Shown here in pieces: positions 54,086 to 64,000 of a stretch of 64,000 nucleotides of DNA (the stretch's first letter is position 1; every line of letters begins with the position of its first letter). Origin of the DNA: Stenotrophomonas lactitubi (GTDB lineage Bacteria > Pseudomonadota > Gammaproteobacteria > Xanthomonadales > Xanthomonadaceae); the NCBI RefSeq assembly GCF_002803515.1, contig NZ_PHQX01000001.1, positions 1,798,001 through 1,862,000 of the forward strand, written 5' to 3'. Both the position numbers and the translations under genes were made by a program. The notes beneath the pieces are model-generated. The model searched no databases, had not been told where the DNA came from, and was given only the letters and a program-made list of their open reading frames with translations.

Positions 54086-56244
54086 GCCGCACCCTGTTGC
54101 AGGCGATGCAGCTGAGCGTAGTGCCCGCCTGACTGCGTCAGCAGCTCATCGTGCGTTCCGCTCTCGACGATGCGGCCGCGATCCACGACCACGATCCGGT
54201 TGGCCCTGCGCACAGTGGACAGGCGGTGCGCGATGATGATGACGGTACGACCCCTGCAGATCTCGCGCATGTTGGACATCACCGCGTGCTCCGACTCGTA
54301 ATCCAGTGCACTGGTGGCCTCGTCCAGGATCAGAATGCGTGGGTCGGTGATCAGTGCACGGGCAATCGCCACGCGCTGTCGCTGGCCGCCTGAAAGGCCT
54401 GCGCCTTGCTCACCTACCTTGGTGTCGTACCCTTCAGGCAGCGCCGAAATGAACTCGTGGGCGCCGGCCAGGGTTGCCGCCTTGATCACTCGCTCGAGCG
54501 GCATGCCTGGATCGCTCAGTGCGATGTTCTCGCGCACGCTGCGGTTGAACAGGAAGTTCTCCTGCAGCACGACGCCCAGCTGCCTCCGCAACCAGGCTGG
54601 ATCGGCCAGGGCCAGATCGTGCCCGTCCACCAGGACCCGCCCTCGCTCAGGCGTGTACAGGCGCTGGACCAGCTTGGTCAACGTACTCTTGCCGGATCCT
54701 GAGCGCCCAACGATGCCGATCACCTGCCCGGCGGGAATATGCAGGTCGATGCCTGCAAGGATCTCGGGGGTATCTGGGCGGTAGCGGAATCCAACCTGCT
54801 CGAAAGTGACATCACCACGGATGGGAGGCAATGCCATCCGGCTGCCTGGGAGCTCGGTGCGGGTATTGAGGATGTCACCCAGTCGCTGGACCGAGATGCC
54901 CACCTGCTGGAAGTCCTGCCACAGCTGCGCAAGGCGGATGATTGGGGCGGCCACCTGCCCGGACAGCATATTGAAGGCGATCAGTTGCCCCAGTGACAGC
55001 TTGCCATCGATCACCAGCTTCGCGCCCCAGAACAGGATGGCCACGCTGACCAGCTTCTGCACCAACTGCACGCTCTGCTGGCCGACGGTGGCGATCTTGG
55101 TGACTCCAAAGCCGGCATTCACGTACCCGGCGAGCTGGTTGTCCCAAGTGCGCGTGACGCGTGGATCGACTGCATTGGCCTTCACTGTGCCGATACCGCT
55201 GATCGTTTCGACCAGGAAGGACTGGTTGTCAGCGCCTCGTGCGAACTTCTCATCCAGCCGTTTGCGCAGTACCGGTGTGATGCCCGCCGAAATGAGCGCA
55301 TACAGCGGTAACGAGATCACGACGATCAGAGTCAGCCAGCCACTGTAGTGGAACATCACTGCCAGGAAGACCACGGTGAAAAGCAGGTCCAGTACCGAGG
55401 TCAATGCCTGTCCGGTCAGGAAGTTCCGGATGTTTTCCAGCTCGCGCACGCGTGCGATGGTGTCGCCCACGCGGCGGGATTCGAAATACGCCAGCGGCAA
55501 TGCCAGCACATGCCGGAAGAGGCGGGCGCCGAGCTCTACGTCGATCTTGCTGGTGGTGTGGGCGAATACGTAGGTACGCAGTCCACCGAGCACGATGTCG
55601 AAGACGGCGATGGACACCAGGCCGATGGCAATCACATCCAGTGTAGTCAGGCCTCGATGCACCAGCACCTTGTCCATCACCACCTGATAGAACAGGGGTG
55701 TGACCAGTGCGAACAACTGGATGAAGAACGAAACCGCGAAGACCTCCAGCAGCATCTTCCGATACTTGACCACCGCTGGGATGAACCAGCTGAAATCAAA
55801 CCGGGCCAGTTCGCCGAGAACCGAAGCCCGCGACGCCACCTGCAGCAATCGCCCACGATAGCGTTGCTGGAGCGTCGCCATGTCGATACTCTGCGGGCGC
55901 TTCTGGGCCAAGTCGTGGATCAGCACCTGATCGCCATTGATGCGGGCGATGATGAACGCATCACCATCCTCACCGAGCGCCAGTGCAGGCAGGTTGGCCA
56001 ACGCGAGGCGCGCAGGTGGCGTCGACACCATCCGCGCCTTGAAGCCCAGCTTGCGGGCCGCCAATACCAATGTTGTCTCGTCCGTGGGGGTATTGCCCAG
56101 CCCAGCGTCGTGCGCCAGCTGACTTGCGTCAGCCGCAATACCGTGGAATTGAGCAAGCAGTACCAAACCGCGCAGCGCGAGATCCTGCTGATCCTGCACA
56201 TGCACTTCCCCCGGCACCGAAGGTGCCGCGTCTCCCTGTGGCAT
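54082..56244 (-). CDS. Type I secretion ABC exporter (HlyB type) with C39-like domain
   Basis: A 720-residue protein. The N-terminal peptidase-C39-like domain (~10-140) lacks the catalytic Cys ([13 protein letters not shown]), as in HlyB, so it binds rather than cuts the substrate. Six membrane helices follow (~160-440). The ATPase domain has Walker A GRSGSGKS, signature [15 protein letters not shown], Walker [13 protein letters not shown] and H-loop IIAHRLSTV. It starts the operon (exporter, HlyD, lipoprotein, RTX). AGGGGATGTT precedes ATG 56244. It is the energy source for secretion of the RTX protein. Confidence 0.94.
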   Translation of the reverse strand: MPQGDAAPSVPGEVHVQDQQDLALRGLVLLAQFHGIAADASQLAHDAGLGNTPTDETTLVLAARKLGFKARMVSTPPARLALANLPALALGEDGDAFIIARINGDQVLIHDLAQKRPQSIDMATLQQRYRGRLLQVASRASVLGELARFDFSWFIPAVVKYRKMLLEVFAVSFFIQLFALVTPLFYQVVMDKVLVHRGLTTLDVIAIGLVSIAVFDIVLGGLRTYVFAHTTSKIDVELGARLFRHVLALPLAYFESRRVGDTIARVRELENIRNFLTGQALTSVLDLLFTVVFLAVMFHYSGWLTLIVVISLPLYALISAGITPVLRKRLDEKFARGADNQSFLVETISGIGTVKANAVDPRVTRTWDNQLAGYVNAGFGVTKIATVGQQSVQLVQKLVSVAILFWGAKLVIDGKLSLGQLIAFNMLSGQVAAPIIRLAQLWQDFQQVGISVQRLGDILNTRTELPGSRMALPPIRGDVTFEQVGFRYRPDTPEILAGIDLHIPAGQVIGIVGRSGSGKSTLTKLVQRLYTPERGRVLVDGHDLALADPAWLRRQLGVVLQENFLFNRSVRENIALSDPGMPLERVIKAATLAGAHEFISALPEGYDTKVGEQGAGLSGGQRQRVAIARALITDPRILILDEATSALDYESEHAVMSNMREICRGRTVIIIAHRLSTVRRANRIVVVDRGRIVESGTHDELLTQSGGHYAQLHRLQQGAA

Positions 56245-56517
56245 AACATCCCCTGCGCAGCTTCCATTGTGCGCAACCCCGCGCGGAGCTTGGAGCCAGT
56301 GAATAGCCCTGTCAAGTGGAAGCGGGGCTGGATACGGCTAGCCCCGTCAACAGACCCAATCTGCTTGTTGAAACTTGAGTGTCACGTGCCGGCGGGGCCC
56401 CTTGGCTTCAATGCGTGAGAGGTTTCGGTCATCTCAAGTGCGTGTAGGCGCTCTCAAGCAAAAGCGTCATCTTCGCTTGCAAGTAAAAGACGCACCGAAG
56501 ACATCGGCTCAGCCACG

Positions 56518-59160
56518 CTACGCCAGCTCGCGCGCAAGGAACGGCGCCGTCCGGCTTCCTTTGGCGCGGGCCACCTGTTGCGGCGTTCCCTTCGCCACAA
56601 TGGTGCCACCCGCACTGCCCGCGCCAGGCCCGAGGTCGATTACCCAATCTGCCTGCGCGACAGCACGCATGTCGTGCTCGATCATCACCACCGTATTCCC
56701 CGCGTCGACCAGCCGCTGCAGTTGGACCAGCAGCCTGTCCACATCCGACGCATGCAGGCCGGTGGTGGGTTCGTCCAATACGTAAAGCGTGCGCCCACGC
56801 TGGCTGCGCTGCAGTTCGGTCGCCAGCTTGATGCGCTGTGCTTCACCGCCTGACAGTTCCGTGGCCGGCTGGCCCAGCCTCAGGTAGCCCAAACCGATTT
56901 CCTGCAGCAACTGCAGCGGGCGGGCAATGGCATCCTCCTCGATGAAGAACGCATGCGCCTGCTCCACCGTCATCTGCAGGACCTCGGCGATGTTGCGGTC
57001 ATTCCACAGCACGGCCAGCGTGGCTTCGTTGTAGCGGGCGCCGTGGCAGGTGGGGCACGGTGCATAGACGCTGGGCATGAACAGCAGTTCGACGCTAACG
57101 AAGCCTTCGCCCTCGCAGGTCTCGCATCGGCCCTTGGCAACGTTGAACGAGAAGCGGCCCGCGTCGAAACGCCGGCGGCGCGCGGCGGGCGTCGCGGCGA
57201 ACAGCTTGCGCACGTGGTCGAACAGCCCGGTATAGGTGGCCAGGTTGGAGCGTGGCGTGCGGCCGATGGGCTTCTGGTCCACCTGCACTACCCGCTGGAT
57301 TGCGTCGACATCACCTGCCAACTGGCCTCGCGTGGTTTCGATCACGGTCGGCCCGTCCGTCGGCGAGGCCTCCGCGCCATCATCCGCGGGCTCATGCCCA
57401 AGATGCAGCAGCATCAGCTCAGGCAGCGCCTGCGCCATCAGGCTGGACTTTCCGGAGCCCGAAATGCCGGTCACTGCGGTCAGCAGCCCCAGCGGCAGCT
57501 GCGCATCCACACCCTGCAGGTTGTGGCGGTGGATGCCCTTCAGTTCCAGCCAGCCCCCAGCGCTGCGTTGCCGGCTGGCAGGCGCAGGTACCTGCTCGAA
57601 CAGATACAGGGCCGTGCGTGAATCCTGTACGTGCCGCAGGCCATCCGGCTCGCCGCTGTAGAGCACGCGCCCGCCATGCTCGCCCGCCTCAGGGCCTACA
57701 TCCACCAGCCATTGCGCGCGGCGCATCAGCTCCAGATCATGTTCGACAACAAACACCGAGTTCCCGCCGTCGCGCAGTCGGTCCAGCGCGTCGTACAGCG
57801 CTTGGCTGTCGGCGGGATGCAGACCGGCCGAGGGCTCGTCAAGCACGTACAGCACACCAAACAGCAATGAGCTGAGCTGCGTGGCCAGCCGCAGGCGCTG
57901 CAGTTCGCCGGCCGATAGCGTTGGCGTGGCGCGATCCAGCGAGAGATACCCCAGGCCCAGGCCTCGCAGCTGGTGTACACGCGCCATGACACCGCCTGCG
58001 AGCCGCTGTGCAGCCAGACGTTTCTCCTCCGACAGTGCCGAGGTCAGCCGTACGTCGGGGGCCGAAGCATGGACAGCACGACCACTCGCTGCCCGCGTGG
58101 TGCGGTCGCGGCGGGTGGCGCTTTTGCTGGTGCGTTCACCCCGGCCATGCGCGCTGAAATCGCCCTGCGCGATGGGCTCCAGCAGGTCCGCCAGTTGATC
58201 CAGCGGCAGTCGCATGAATTCACCGATATCCACACCGGCGAAGGTGACCGAAAGTGCCTCCGGCTTCAGGCGCTTTCCGTGACAGGCCGGGCACAGCTTG
58301 CCTTCCATGTAGCGGGAGACCCGCTTCCTCATCAGCGCGCTCTGGGTATTGGCAAACGTGTGCAGTACGTAGCGGCGGGCGCCGGTGTAGGTGCCCATGT
58401 AGCTGGGCTCAAGTTTCCGCTTGAGCGCGGCACGGGTCTCGGCGGGTGTGAAGCCGGCATAGACCGGCACGCTGGGCGTTTCCTCGGTGAACAGGATCCA
58501 CTCCCTGTCCTTCTTCGGCAGCTTCTTCCACGGTATGTCGATGTCGTAGCCGAGCGTGACCAGGATGTCGCGCAGGTTCTGGCCATGCCATGCCGGCGGC
58601 CAGGAGGCGATGGCGCGTTCACGGATGGTCAGCGACGGATCCGGAACCATCAGCGCTTCGGTCACCTCGTAGACATGCCCCAGGCCATGGCAGGTGCTGC
58701 AGGCGCCCTGCGGCGTGTTGGGTGAGAAGTCCTCGGCGTACAGCATGGGCTGATTGGCCGGGTATGCCCCTGCACGCGAATACATCATGCGCACCAGGCT
58801 GGACAGCGTGGTGACACTGCCCACAGACGAACGTGCATTGCTGGCGCCACGCTGTTGCTGCAGGGCCACTGCCGGTGGCAGCCCATCGATGGCATCCACA
58901 TCGGGCACGCCCGCCTGGTCGATCAGGCGTCGTGCATACGGCGCAACCGACTCGAAGTAGCGCCGCTGCGCCTCGGCGAAGACGGTGCCGAAGGCCAACG
59001 ATGACTTGCCGGAGCCCGACACGCCGGAGAACACCACCAGTGCATTGCGCGGAATGGAGACATCGACATTCTTGAGGTTGTGCTCGCGCGCGCCGCGTAC
59101 CTCGACGCAACCGCTGGCGGCGGCAGCGCATGACGACTCGCCAAAGGGGGTGTTGGACAT
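56518..59160 (-). CDS. UvrA2-type excinuclease-like ABC ATPase
   Basis: An 880-residue UvrA family protein with two ABC ATPase modules. First Walker [10 protein letters not shown] near residue 47, second GISGSGKSS in the C-terminal half, with signatures [15 protein letters not shown] and [15 protein letters not shown]. Zn-finger CxxC pairs are in [26 protein letters not shown] and CPTCHGAR. Between [15 protein letters not shown] and the first Zn finger about 130 residues of canonical UvrA, including the UvrB-binding domain, are missing, which defines the UvrA2 class linked to DNA-damaging drug tolerance rather than standard repair. Divergent from the glucan synthase gene. Confidence 0.9.
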   Translation of the reverse strand: MSNTPFGESSCAAAASGCVEVRGAREHNLKNVDVSIPRNALVVFSGVSGSGKSSLAFGTVFAEAQRRYFESVAPYARRLIDQAGVPDVDAIDGLPPAVALQQQRGASNARSSVGSVTTLSSLVRMMYSRAGAYPANQPMLYAEDFSPNTPQGACSTCHGLGHVYEVTEALMVPDPSLTIRERAIASWPPAWHGQNLRDILVTLGYDIDIPWKKLPKKDREWILFTEETPSVPVYAGFTPAETRAALKRKLEPSYMGTYTGARRYVLHTFANTQSALMRKRVSRYMEGKLCPACHGKRLKPEALSVTFAGVDIGEFMRLPLDQLADLLEPIAQGDFSAHGRGERTSKSATRRDRTTRAASGRAVHASAPDVRLTSALSEEKRLAAQRLAGGVMARVHQLRGLGLGYLSLDRATPTLSAGELQRLRLATQLSSLLFGVLYVLDEPSAGLHPADSQALYDALDRLRDGGNSVFVVEHDLELMRRAQWLVDVGPEAGEHGGRVLYSGEPDGLRHVQDSRTALYLFEQVPAPASRQRSAGGWLELKGIHRHNLQGVDAQLPLGLLTAVTGISGSGKSSLMAQALPELMLLHLGHEPADDGAEASPTDGPTVIETTRGQLAGDVDAIQRVVQVDQKPIGRTPRSNLATYTGLFDHVRKLFAATPAARRRRFDAGRFSFNVAKGRCETCEGEGFVSVELLFMPSVYAPCPTCHGARYNEATLAVLWNDRNIAEVLQMTVEQAHAFFIEEDAIARPLQLLQEIGLGYLRLGQPATELSGGEAQRIKLATELQRSQRGRTLYVLDEPTTGLHASDVDRLLVQLQRLVDAGNTVVMIEHDMRAVAQADWVIDLGPGAGSAGGTIVAKGTPQQVARAKGSRTAPFLARELA

Positions 59161-59345
59161 CTTCGCGATCCTGCGGGCAGTGAGCGACGCGCATCAGAGC
59201 GCGCCCGGTGATGCATTTTCGCTGCTGCGGGGTGAATGTGGCGAGGGAGTTCCGTCCTGGGGGCTCAACTCCGGCATCACGGGCCGACAGCCCGGCCTTC
59301 ACGGCTACCACGGCACCTGCAATGCAACCATGCAGAACGCACCCT

Positions 59346-59354
59346 CCCCCCCCC
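59346..59354 (+). repeat. C9 homopolymer upstream of the glucan synthase
   Basis: Nine C residues end ten bases before the ATG of the next gene, where a ribosome site would be expected. Length variation could alter its expression. The rest of the 59161-59364 gap shows no gene. Confidence 0.7.
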
Positions 59355-59364
59355 TCGGTAACCC

Positions 59365-62300
59365 ATGCCCCACCTTCGTCGTCTATTTGGCCGCTGGCTG
59401 CGCCTGCGTCGTCGCGTGCGTTGGCACTGGCGTGAGCACCAGGCCTCGGTGCCGGCCATCGAGGCCACCGAGGGTCCACTGCGTGCCGCGCTGTACAGCG
59501 TTGAACAGATGGAGGTGTACGGCCGCGCGCTTGCGCGCCAGCATCGCGTGCGGATGCGCCCCGGCCCGGAGCGCTTGCTCGAACGCCTGCAGGCCAACGA
59601 GCGTGTGCTGGAAGACGCCAATACGCTGCTGAGCAGCGTGGTGCGGGAACAGCGGCCAGTAACCCCGGCGGGGGAATGGCTGCTCGACAATTACTACCTC
59701 ATCGAAGAACAGATCCAGACCGCGCGACGCCACCTGCCGCGCGGCTACAGCCGGCAGCTGCCGTCGCTTGTCTCGGGCCCCTCTGCCGGGTTGCCGCGGG
59801 TGTATGAACTGTCGATGCAGGCCATTGCGCACGGTGACGGCCGCATTGACGCCGATACGCTGGGCCGTTTCATCGCTTCGTACCAGTCGCTCGCGCCGCT
59901 GAGCCTGGGCGAGCTGTGGGCGGTCCCCATCATGCTGCGCCTGGCCCTGCTGGAGAACCTGCGGCGCATGGCCGCACGGGTGATGCGCGATGGGACTGAC
60001 CGTCGCCTGGCTTCACAATGGGCGGACAACCTCAATCAAGCCGCTTCCGAGACCCCGACCGATGTGGTCCTGGTGGTTGCGGACATGGCGCGGTCCGCGC
60101 CGCCCTTGACCGGCGCGTTCATCGCCGAGCTGACGCGGTCGCTGCATGGCCGCGGCGGTGCGTGGGCCATGCCCGTGGCCTGGCTGGAACAGTGGGCGGC
60201 AGCGGCTGGGCAGCGCATTGACGAACTGGTCGCCGCCGAGGGGCAGCAGCAGGCGGCCGACCAAGTATCCATCGGCAACAGCATTGGCAGCCTGCGCTTT
60301 CTCTCCACCATGGACTGGCGCACCTTTGTTGAAGACATGAGTGTGGTGGAGCAGCGGCTGCGCGAAGACCCGATGGCCGTCTATGCGCAGATGGATTTCG
60401 CCACCCGCGACGCGTATCGCCACGTGGTGGAGAAGATCGCCCGCGGCAGCCGCATGGCAGAGGAGCGCGTCGCCACCATCGCGCTGGACCTGGCACGGGC
60501 GGCTGCACCACCGGAGGGACCGCGCACGCACGTGGGCTACTGGCTGGTTGGCGAAGGCGTGAACGCCACCGTTGAAGCAGTGGCCGAGGCAGCACCGCGC
60601 CACCGCAAGGCACGGCGACTGGCACATCGCGTGCCGCTTGCGCTGTACCTGCTGCCCATCGTCCTGCTGGCGGTGCTGGCTACTGCTGGCCTGCTGGCAA
60701 CCGGCAGTGGCGCGGTGCCCCTCTGGCTGGCCGCGCTGCTGGGGCTGCTGGTGTTCAGTGAGCTGGGCATCGTGCTGGTGAACTGGACCGCGACGGTTCT
60801 GGTCGCCCCCAGGCCGCTGCCCAAGCTGGATTTCAGCGAGGGCATCCCTGCCGCCTGCGCCACCGTGGTCGCGGTCCCCTCGATGCTGTCCAGCGTCGAC
60901 GGGATCGATGTGCTGGTCGAGGCGCTGGAAGTCCGGTTCCTGGCCAACCGCGATCCTCAACTGCGCTTCGTGCTGCTGACGGACTTTCTCGACGCGGCGG
61001 AGGCCACGGCGGCGACGGACGCCCCCCTGCTTGCGCACGCCACGGCACGGATCGAGGAGTTGAACAGGCGTTACGCGCCCGAGCGCGGCGACCGCTTCTA
61101 CCTGCTGCACCGCCCCAGGCAATGGAACCCGGGCGAAGGCGTGTGGATGGGACACGAGCGCAAGCGCGGCAAGCTGGCCGCGCTCAATGCCCTGCTCCGC
61201 CTGGGCGATGCGGCCGCGTTCATGCGCATCGTCGGTGACGCAGCTGCGCTGATCGGCGTCCGCTACGTGATCACCCTGGATTCGGATACACAACTTCCGC
61301 GCGATGCGGCACGCGCGTTCGTCGCCACCTTGGCGCACCCGCTCAACCGCCCGCGCTTCGATCCGACGCTGCAACGCGTGGTGGAGGGCTACGGCATCCT
61401 GCAGCCCAGCGTCGGCACCAGCCTTGGCCGGCGCCGCACTTCGCGTTTTGCCCGGATGTTCGGCAGCGAACCTGGCATCGATCCGTACACGCGCATGGTC
61501 TCGGACGTCTACCAGGACTTGTTCGACGAGGGCTCGTTCGTCGGCAAGGGCATCTATGACGTCGAGGCCTTCGAGCATGCGCTCGAGGGTCGCCTGCCCG
61601 AGAACCGCATCCTCAGCCACGACCTGCTGGAAGGCTGCTATGCACGCGCGGGCCTGGTCAGCGATGTGCGCCTGTACGAGGACTACCCCGAGCGCTACGC
61701 CGCCGACGCCAAGCGCCGTGCACGCTGGATCCGCGGTGACTGGCAACTGTTGCCGTGGTTGATGCCGTGGACGCCGCGCCCGGGCCAGGGATGGGAACGC
61801 AACCGGCTCAGTCTGCTGTCGCGCGGCAAGTTGCTGGACAACCTGCGCCGCAGCCTGGTGCCGATCGCTACCCTGGTCTTGCTGGTGGTGGGCTGGCTGT
61901 ATGCCGCAAACCCTGCTGCATGGACGGCGTGGGTGCTGGCGCTGTGGTTCGCGCCGCCGCTGATAGGCATGCTGCGCGATGCCCTGAGCGTTCCGGACGA
62001 CACGCCGCTGGAGGCGCATTACATCAAGGTCGGGCGCGGTACGTTGCAGTCATTGCTGCGCGCGTCGACCCAGGTTGCGTGTCTGCCCTTCGAAGCGTTG
62101 CTGGCCAGTGACGCGGTGCTGCGCACACTCTGGCGCATGGCCGTCACACGCCGCCACCTGCTGCAGTGGAACCCCTCCAGTGAAGTCGAGCGCCGCCTGG
62201 GCAGCGACCGCGGCGCGGAATGGCGGGTGATGGCACCGGCCTCGCTGCTGGCGCTCGCGCTGGTGGTCGTGGTGGCCAGCGTGCGTCCGCAGGCACTGCC

Positions 62301-64000
62301 GCTCGCCCTGCCCTTGCTGTTGGCGTGGACCTTTGCGCCCGCGTTGATGGCGTGGCTGGGCCGGCCGCCAGCCGCGAGCGTGGCGGAGCTTTCCGTAACG
62401 CAGCGGGCGTTCCTGGGCCGGCTGGCGCGGCGCACCTGGTCCTTCTTCCAGGCCTGGGTGCGCGAGCAGGACCATTGGTTGCCACCGGACAACATCCAGG
62501 AGCATCCGTCGCTGGTGGTGGCGCGGCGCACCTCGCCGACCAACATCGGCCTGTCCCTGCTGGCCAATCTGTCGGCGTGGGATTTCGGCTACCTGCAGCT
62601 GGGCGCGGTCGCTGAACGTACCGCCCTCACCTTCGACACGCTGGACCAGCTGCCGCGCCATCGCGGTCACTTCCTGAACTGGTACGACACCGAAACCCTG
62701 GCGCCGCTGCCGCCGCGCTACGTTTCCACCGTGGACAGCGGCAATCTTGCCGGGCATCTGCTGACGCTGCGCCAGGGCCTGCTCGCGCTGGTGGATGCGC
62801 CGGTGCTGGCACCGCACACCTTCGATGGCCTGGCCGATACGCTGGGCGTGCTGGAAGAGGAACGGCAGCGTCATCGCCCCGACGATGCGTTGCTGGGCGA
62901 GGCGCTCAACCACCTTCGCCAGCGCCTGGCGTCAGCGCGTGTCGATCGCCCCGTCGGAAAGGCGCAGATCCTCGCCCGTCTGCAGGAGCTGGTCGACCTG
63001 GCCGACGCCGTGTCGATGCAGTGGCCGGCAGCGGAATCGCCAGAGGAAGGCGAGCTGCACTGGCCGGCCCTGTTCGCCGCCGAATGCCATGCCGCCCACG
63101 CGACGCTGGCCGACCTCCCTGCCGATGCCGGCGCGGACGCCGAGGCAGCGGTGCCAACCCTGCGCCAGCTGGCTGCGCTGCGCGGCACCGCCGGTGCGGA
63201 TGCCCGTGCGCGCATCCAGCAGTTGCAGGCCCTGGCGCACCGCGCCGGGCAGTTCTCGCTGATGGAATACGGGTTCCTGTTCTACCGCACCCGCAACCTG
63301 CTCTCGATCGGCTACAACGTCGACGACCACCGCCTCGACAACAGCTTCTACGACCTGTTGGCCTCCGAAGCACGGCTGTGCGCCTTCGTCGCCATCGCCC
63401 AGGGACAGTTGGCGCAGGAGAGCTGGTTCGCGCTCGGCCGGATGCTCACCGAGGTCAACGGCACGCCGACGCTGTTGTCATGGAGTGGCTCGATGTTCGA
63501 GTACCTCATGCCGCAGCTGGTGATGCCCAGCTATCCGGACACGCTGCTGGACCAGACCACACGGCATGCGGTCGAGGCGCAGATCGTCTACGGCCGTACC
63601 CTGAACCTGCCGTGGGGCGTGTCCGAGTCCGGCTACAACGCTGTCGATGCCCGCCTGAACTACCAGTATCGGGCGTTTGGCGTGCCGGGGTTGGGGCTGA
63701 AGCGCGGCCTGGGCCAGGATCGGGTCATCGCGCCCTATGCCAGCATGATGGCGCTGATGGTGGCGCCGGAAGCGGCGTGCCAGAACCTGCAGGTGCTGGA
63801 GGGATTGGGTTTCTCCGGGCGCTTTGGCATGTACGAGGCGATCGACTACACCCCTGCCCGGCTGCCGCCGGGGCAGGATCACGTGCTGTTGCGTTCGTTC
63901 ATGGCCCACCACCAGGGCATGGGCCTGCTGTCGCTGGATTACCTGTTGCGCGACCAGCCGATGCAGCGCCGCTTCCTTGCCGATGTCGAGTTCCAGGCCA
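59365..64000 (+). CDS. ndvB: NdvB-like cyclic beta-1,2-glucan synthase, 5' part (runs off the window)
   Basis: At least 1,545 residues, open to the right edge. The family (GT84 plus GH94-like) is usually about 2,800 residues and makes periplasmic cyclic glucans. Seen here: an N-terminal helical region (~1-400), a first group of membrane helices (~430-480), a glycosyltransferase core with ATVVAVPSML, VITLDSDTQLPRDAARAFV and a downstream DLLEGCYARAG and RRARWIRGDWQLLPW (QxxRW-like RIRGDW), further membrane helices (~835-990) and the start of the next domain with WSGSMFEYLMPQLVMP and MAHHQGMGLLSLDYLL. I take ATG 59365. No clear ribosome site precedes it. Xanthomonads use this gene for virulence and stress tolerance. 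Confidence 0.88.
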   Translation, partial: MPHLRRLFGRWLRLRRRVRWHWREHQASVPAIEATEGPLRAALYSVEQMEVYGRALARQHRVRMRPGPERLLERLQANERVLEDANTLLSSVVREQRPVTPAGEWLLDNYYLIEEQIQTARRHLPRGYSRQLPSLVSGPSAGLPRVYELSMQAIAHGDGRIDADTLGRFIASYQSLAPLSLGELWAVPIMLRLALLENLRRMAARVMRDGTDRRLASQWADNLNQAASETPTDVVLVVADMARSAPPLTGAFIAELTRSLHGRGGAWAMPVAWLEQWAAAAGQRIDELVAAEGQQQAADQVSIGNSIGSLRFLSTMDWRTFVEDMSVVEQRLREDPMAVYAQMDFATRDAYRHVVEKIARGSRMAEERVATIALDLARAAAPPEGPRTHVGYWLVGEGVNATVEAVAEAAPRHRKARRLAHRVPLALYLLPIVLLAVLATAGLLATGSGAVPLWLAALLGLLVFSELGIVLVNWTATVLVAPRPLPKLDFSEGIPAACATVVAVPSMLSSVDGIDVLVEALEVRFLANRDPQLRFVLLTDFLDAAEATAATDAPLLAHATARIEELNRRYAPERGDRFYLLHRPRQWNPGEGVWMGHERKRGKLAALNALLRLGDAAAFMRIVGDAAALIGVRYVITLDSDTQLPRDAARAFVATLAHPLNRPRFDPTLQRVVEGYGILQPSVGTSLGRRRTSRFARMFGSEPGIDPYTRMVSDVYQDLFDEGSFVGKGIYDVEAFEHALEGRLPENRILSHDLLEGCYARAGLVSDVRLYEDYPERYAADAKRRARWIRGDWQLLPWLMPWTPRPGQGWERNRLSLLSRGKLLDNLRRSLVPIATLVLLVVGWLYAANPAAWTAWVLALWFAPPLIGMLRDALSVPDDTPLEAHYIKVGRGTLQSLLRASTQVACLPFEALLASDAVLRTLWRMAVTRRHLLQWNPSSEVERRLGSDRGAEWRVMAPASLLALALVVVVASVRPQALPLALPLLLAWTFAPALMAWLGRPPAASVAELSVTQRAFLGRLARRTWSFFQAWVREQDHWLPPDNIQEHPSLVVARRTSPTNIGLSLLANLSAWDFGYLQLGAVAERTALTFDTLDQLPRHRGHFLNWYDTETLAPLPPRYVSTVDSGNLAGHLLTLRQGLLALVDAPVLAPHTFDGLADTLGVLEEERQRHRPDDALLGEALNHLRQRLASARVDRPVGKAQILARLQELVDLADAVSMQWPAAESPEEGELHWPALFAAECHAAHATLADLPADAGADAEAAVPTLRQLAALRGTAGADARARIQQLQALAHRAGQFSLMEYGFLFYRTRNLLSIGYNVDDHRLDNSFYDLLASEARLCAFVAIAQGQLAQESWFALGRMLTEVNGTPTLLSWSGSMFEYLMPQLVMPSYPDTLLDQTTRHAVEAQIVYGRTLNLPWGVSESGYNAVDARLNYQYRAFGVPGLGLKRGLGQDRVIAPYASMMALMVAPEAACQNLQVLEGLGFSGRFGMYEAIDYTPARLPPGQDHVLLRSFMAHHQGMGLLSLDYLLRDQPMQRRFLADVEFQA

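Noticed and set aside
60013..62019. Minus-strand frame of 668 codons over the glucan synthase
   Set aside because: Antisense shadow. The plus frame carries glycosyltransferase motifs and continues to the window edge.

Overview
The window looks like a chromosome segment of a Stenotrophomonas (S. maltophilia complex) or close Xanthomonadaceae relative. The reasons are a high-GC core, a trxB / ftsK / lolA / rarA gene order, GTAG-type palindromic REP elements, an NdvB-type glucan synthase and a dif-integrated filamentous phage. This identification is from pattern and memory, not from a database search.

Layout. Positions 1-7 kb hold housekeeping genes: trxB (cut by the edge), ftsK, a secreted transglutaminase-like protein, lolA and rarA. 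At 7-14 kb are a DUF805 protein, a small OB-fold protein and a Fur-box-preceded iron/heme operon (esterase, beta-propeller, hmuTUV-like ABC importer). At 14.4-16.9 kb is an elongation factor G paralog behind a structured leader containing a terminator and a 14-codon leader ORF. At 17-21.3 kb are an AT-hook-like small protein, a SapC-family protein and an unorthodox hybrid kinase with a LuxR-type regulator. At 21.6-25.0 kb is a subtilase autotransporter whose reading frame is broken twice.

A near-perfect dif site at 25.57 kb starts an accessory region that runs to about 44.4 kb. It contains a complete inovirus prophage (25.57-33.76 kb), 8,173 bp core to core, then shortened tandem remnants (to about 36.95 kb). 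The complete unit has Rep, ssDNA-binding protein, coat proteins, adsorption protein, Zot and a TraX-like acetylase in one minus-strand operon, plus a repressor and variable cargo on the plus strand. Three divergent copies of one two-membrane-segment / coiled-coil cargo gene sit at equivalent positions in the three phage ends. Next come a decayed tyrosine integrase, an A+T-rich three-gene operon (two PLD-like proteins and a large helical protein) that I consider the best candidate for an undescribed, possibly defensive, system, and a small-protein locus with an elaborate inverted-repeat leader.

From 44.5 to 56.2 kb lies a type I secretion locus on the minus strand: ABC exporter, HlyD adaptor, lipoprotein and a 2,456-residue RTX protein. 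It is followed by a UvrA2-type ABC ATPase, and divergently from it the 5' part of an NdvB-like cyclic beta-1,2-glucan synthase gene that leaves the window.

Much of the sequence is GC-rich, so long antisense reading frames are common. I treat them as shadows.
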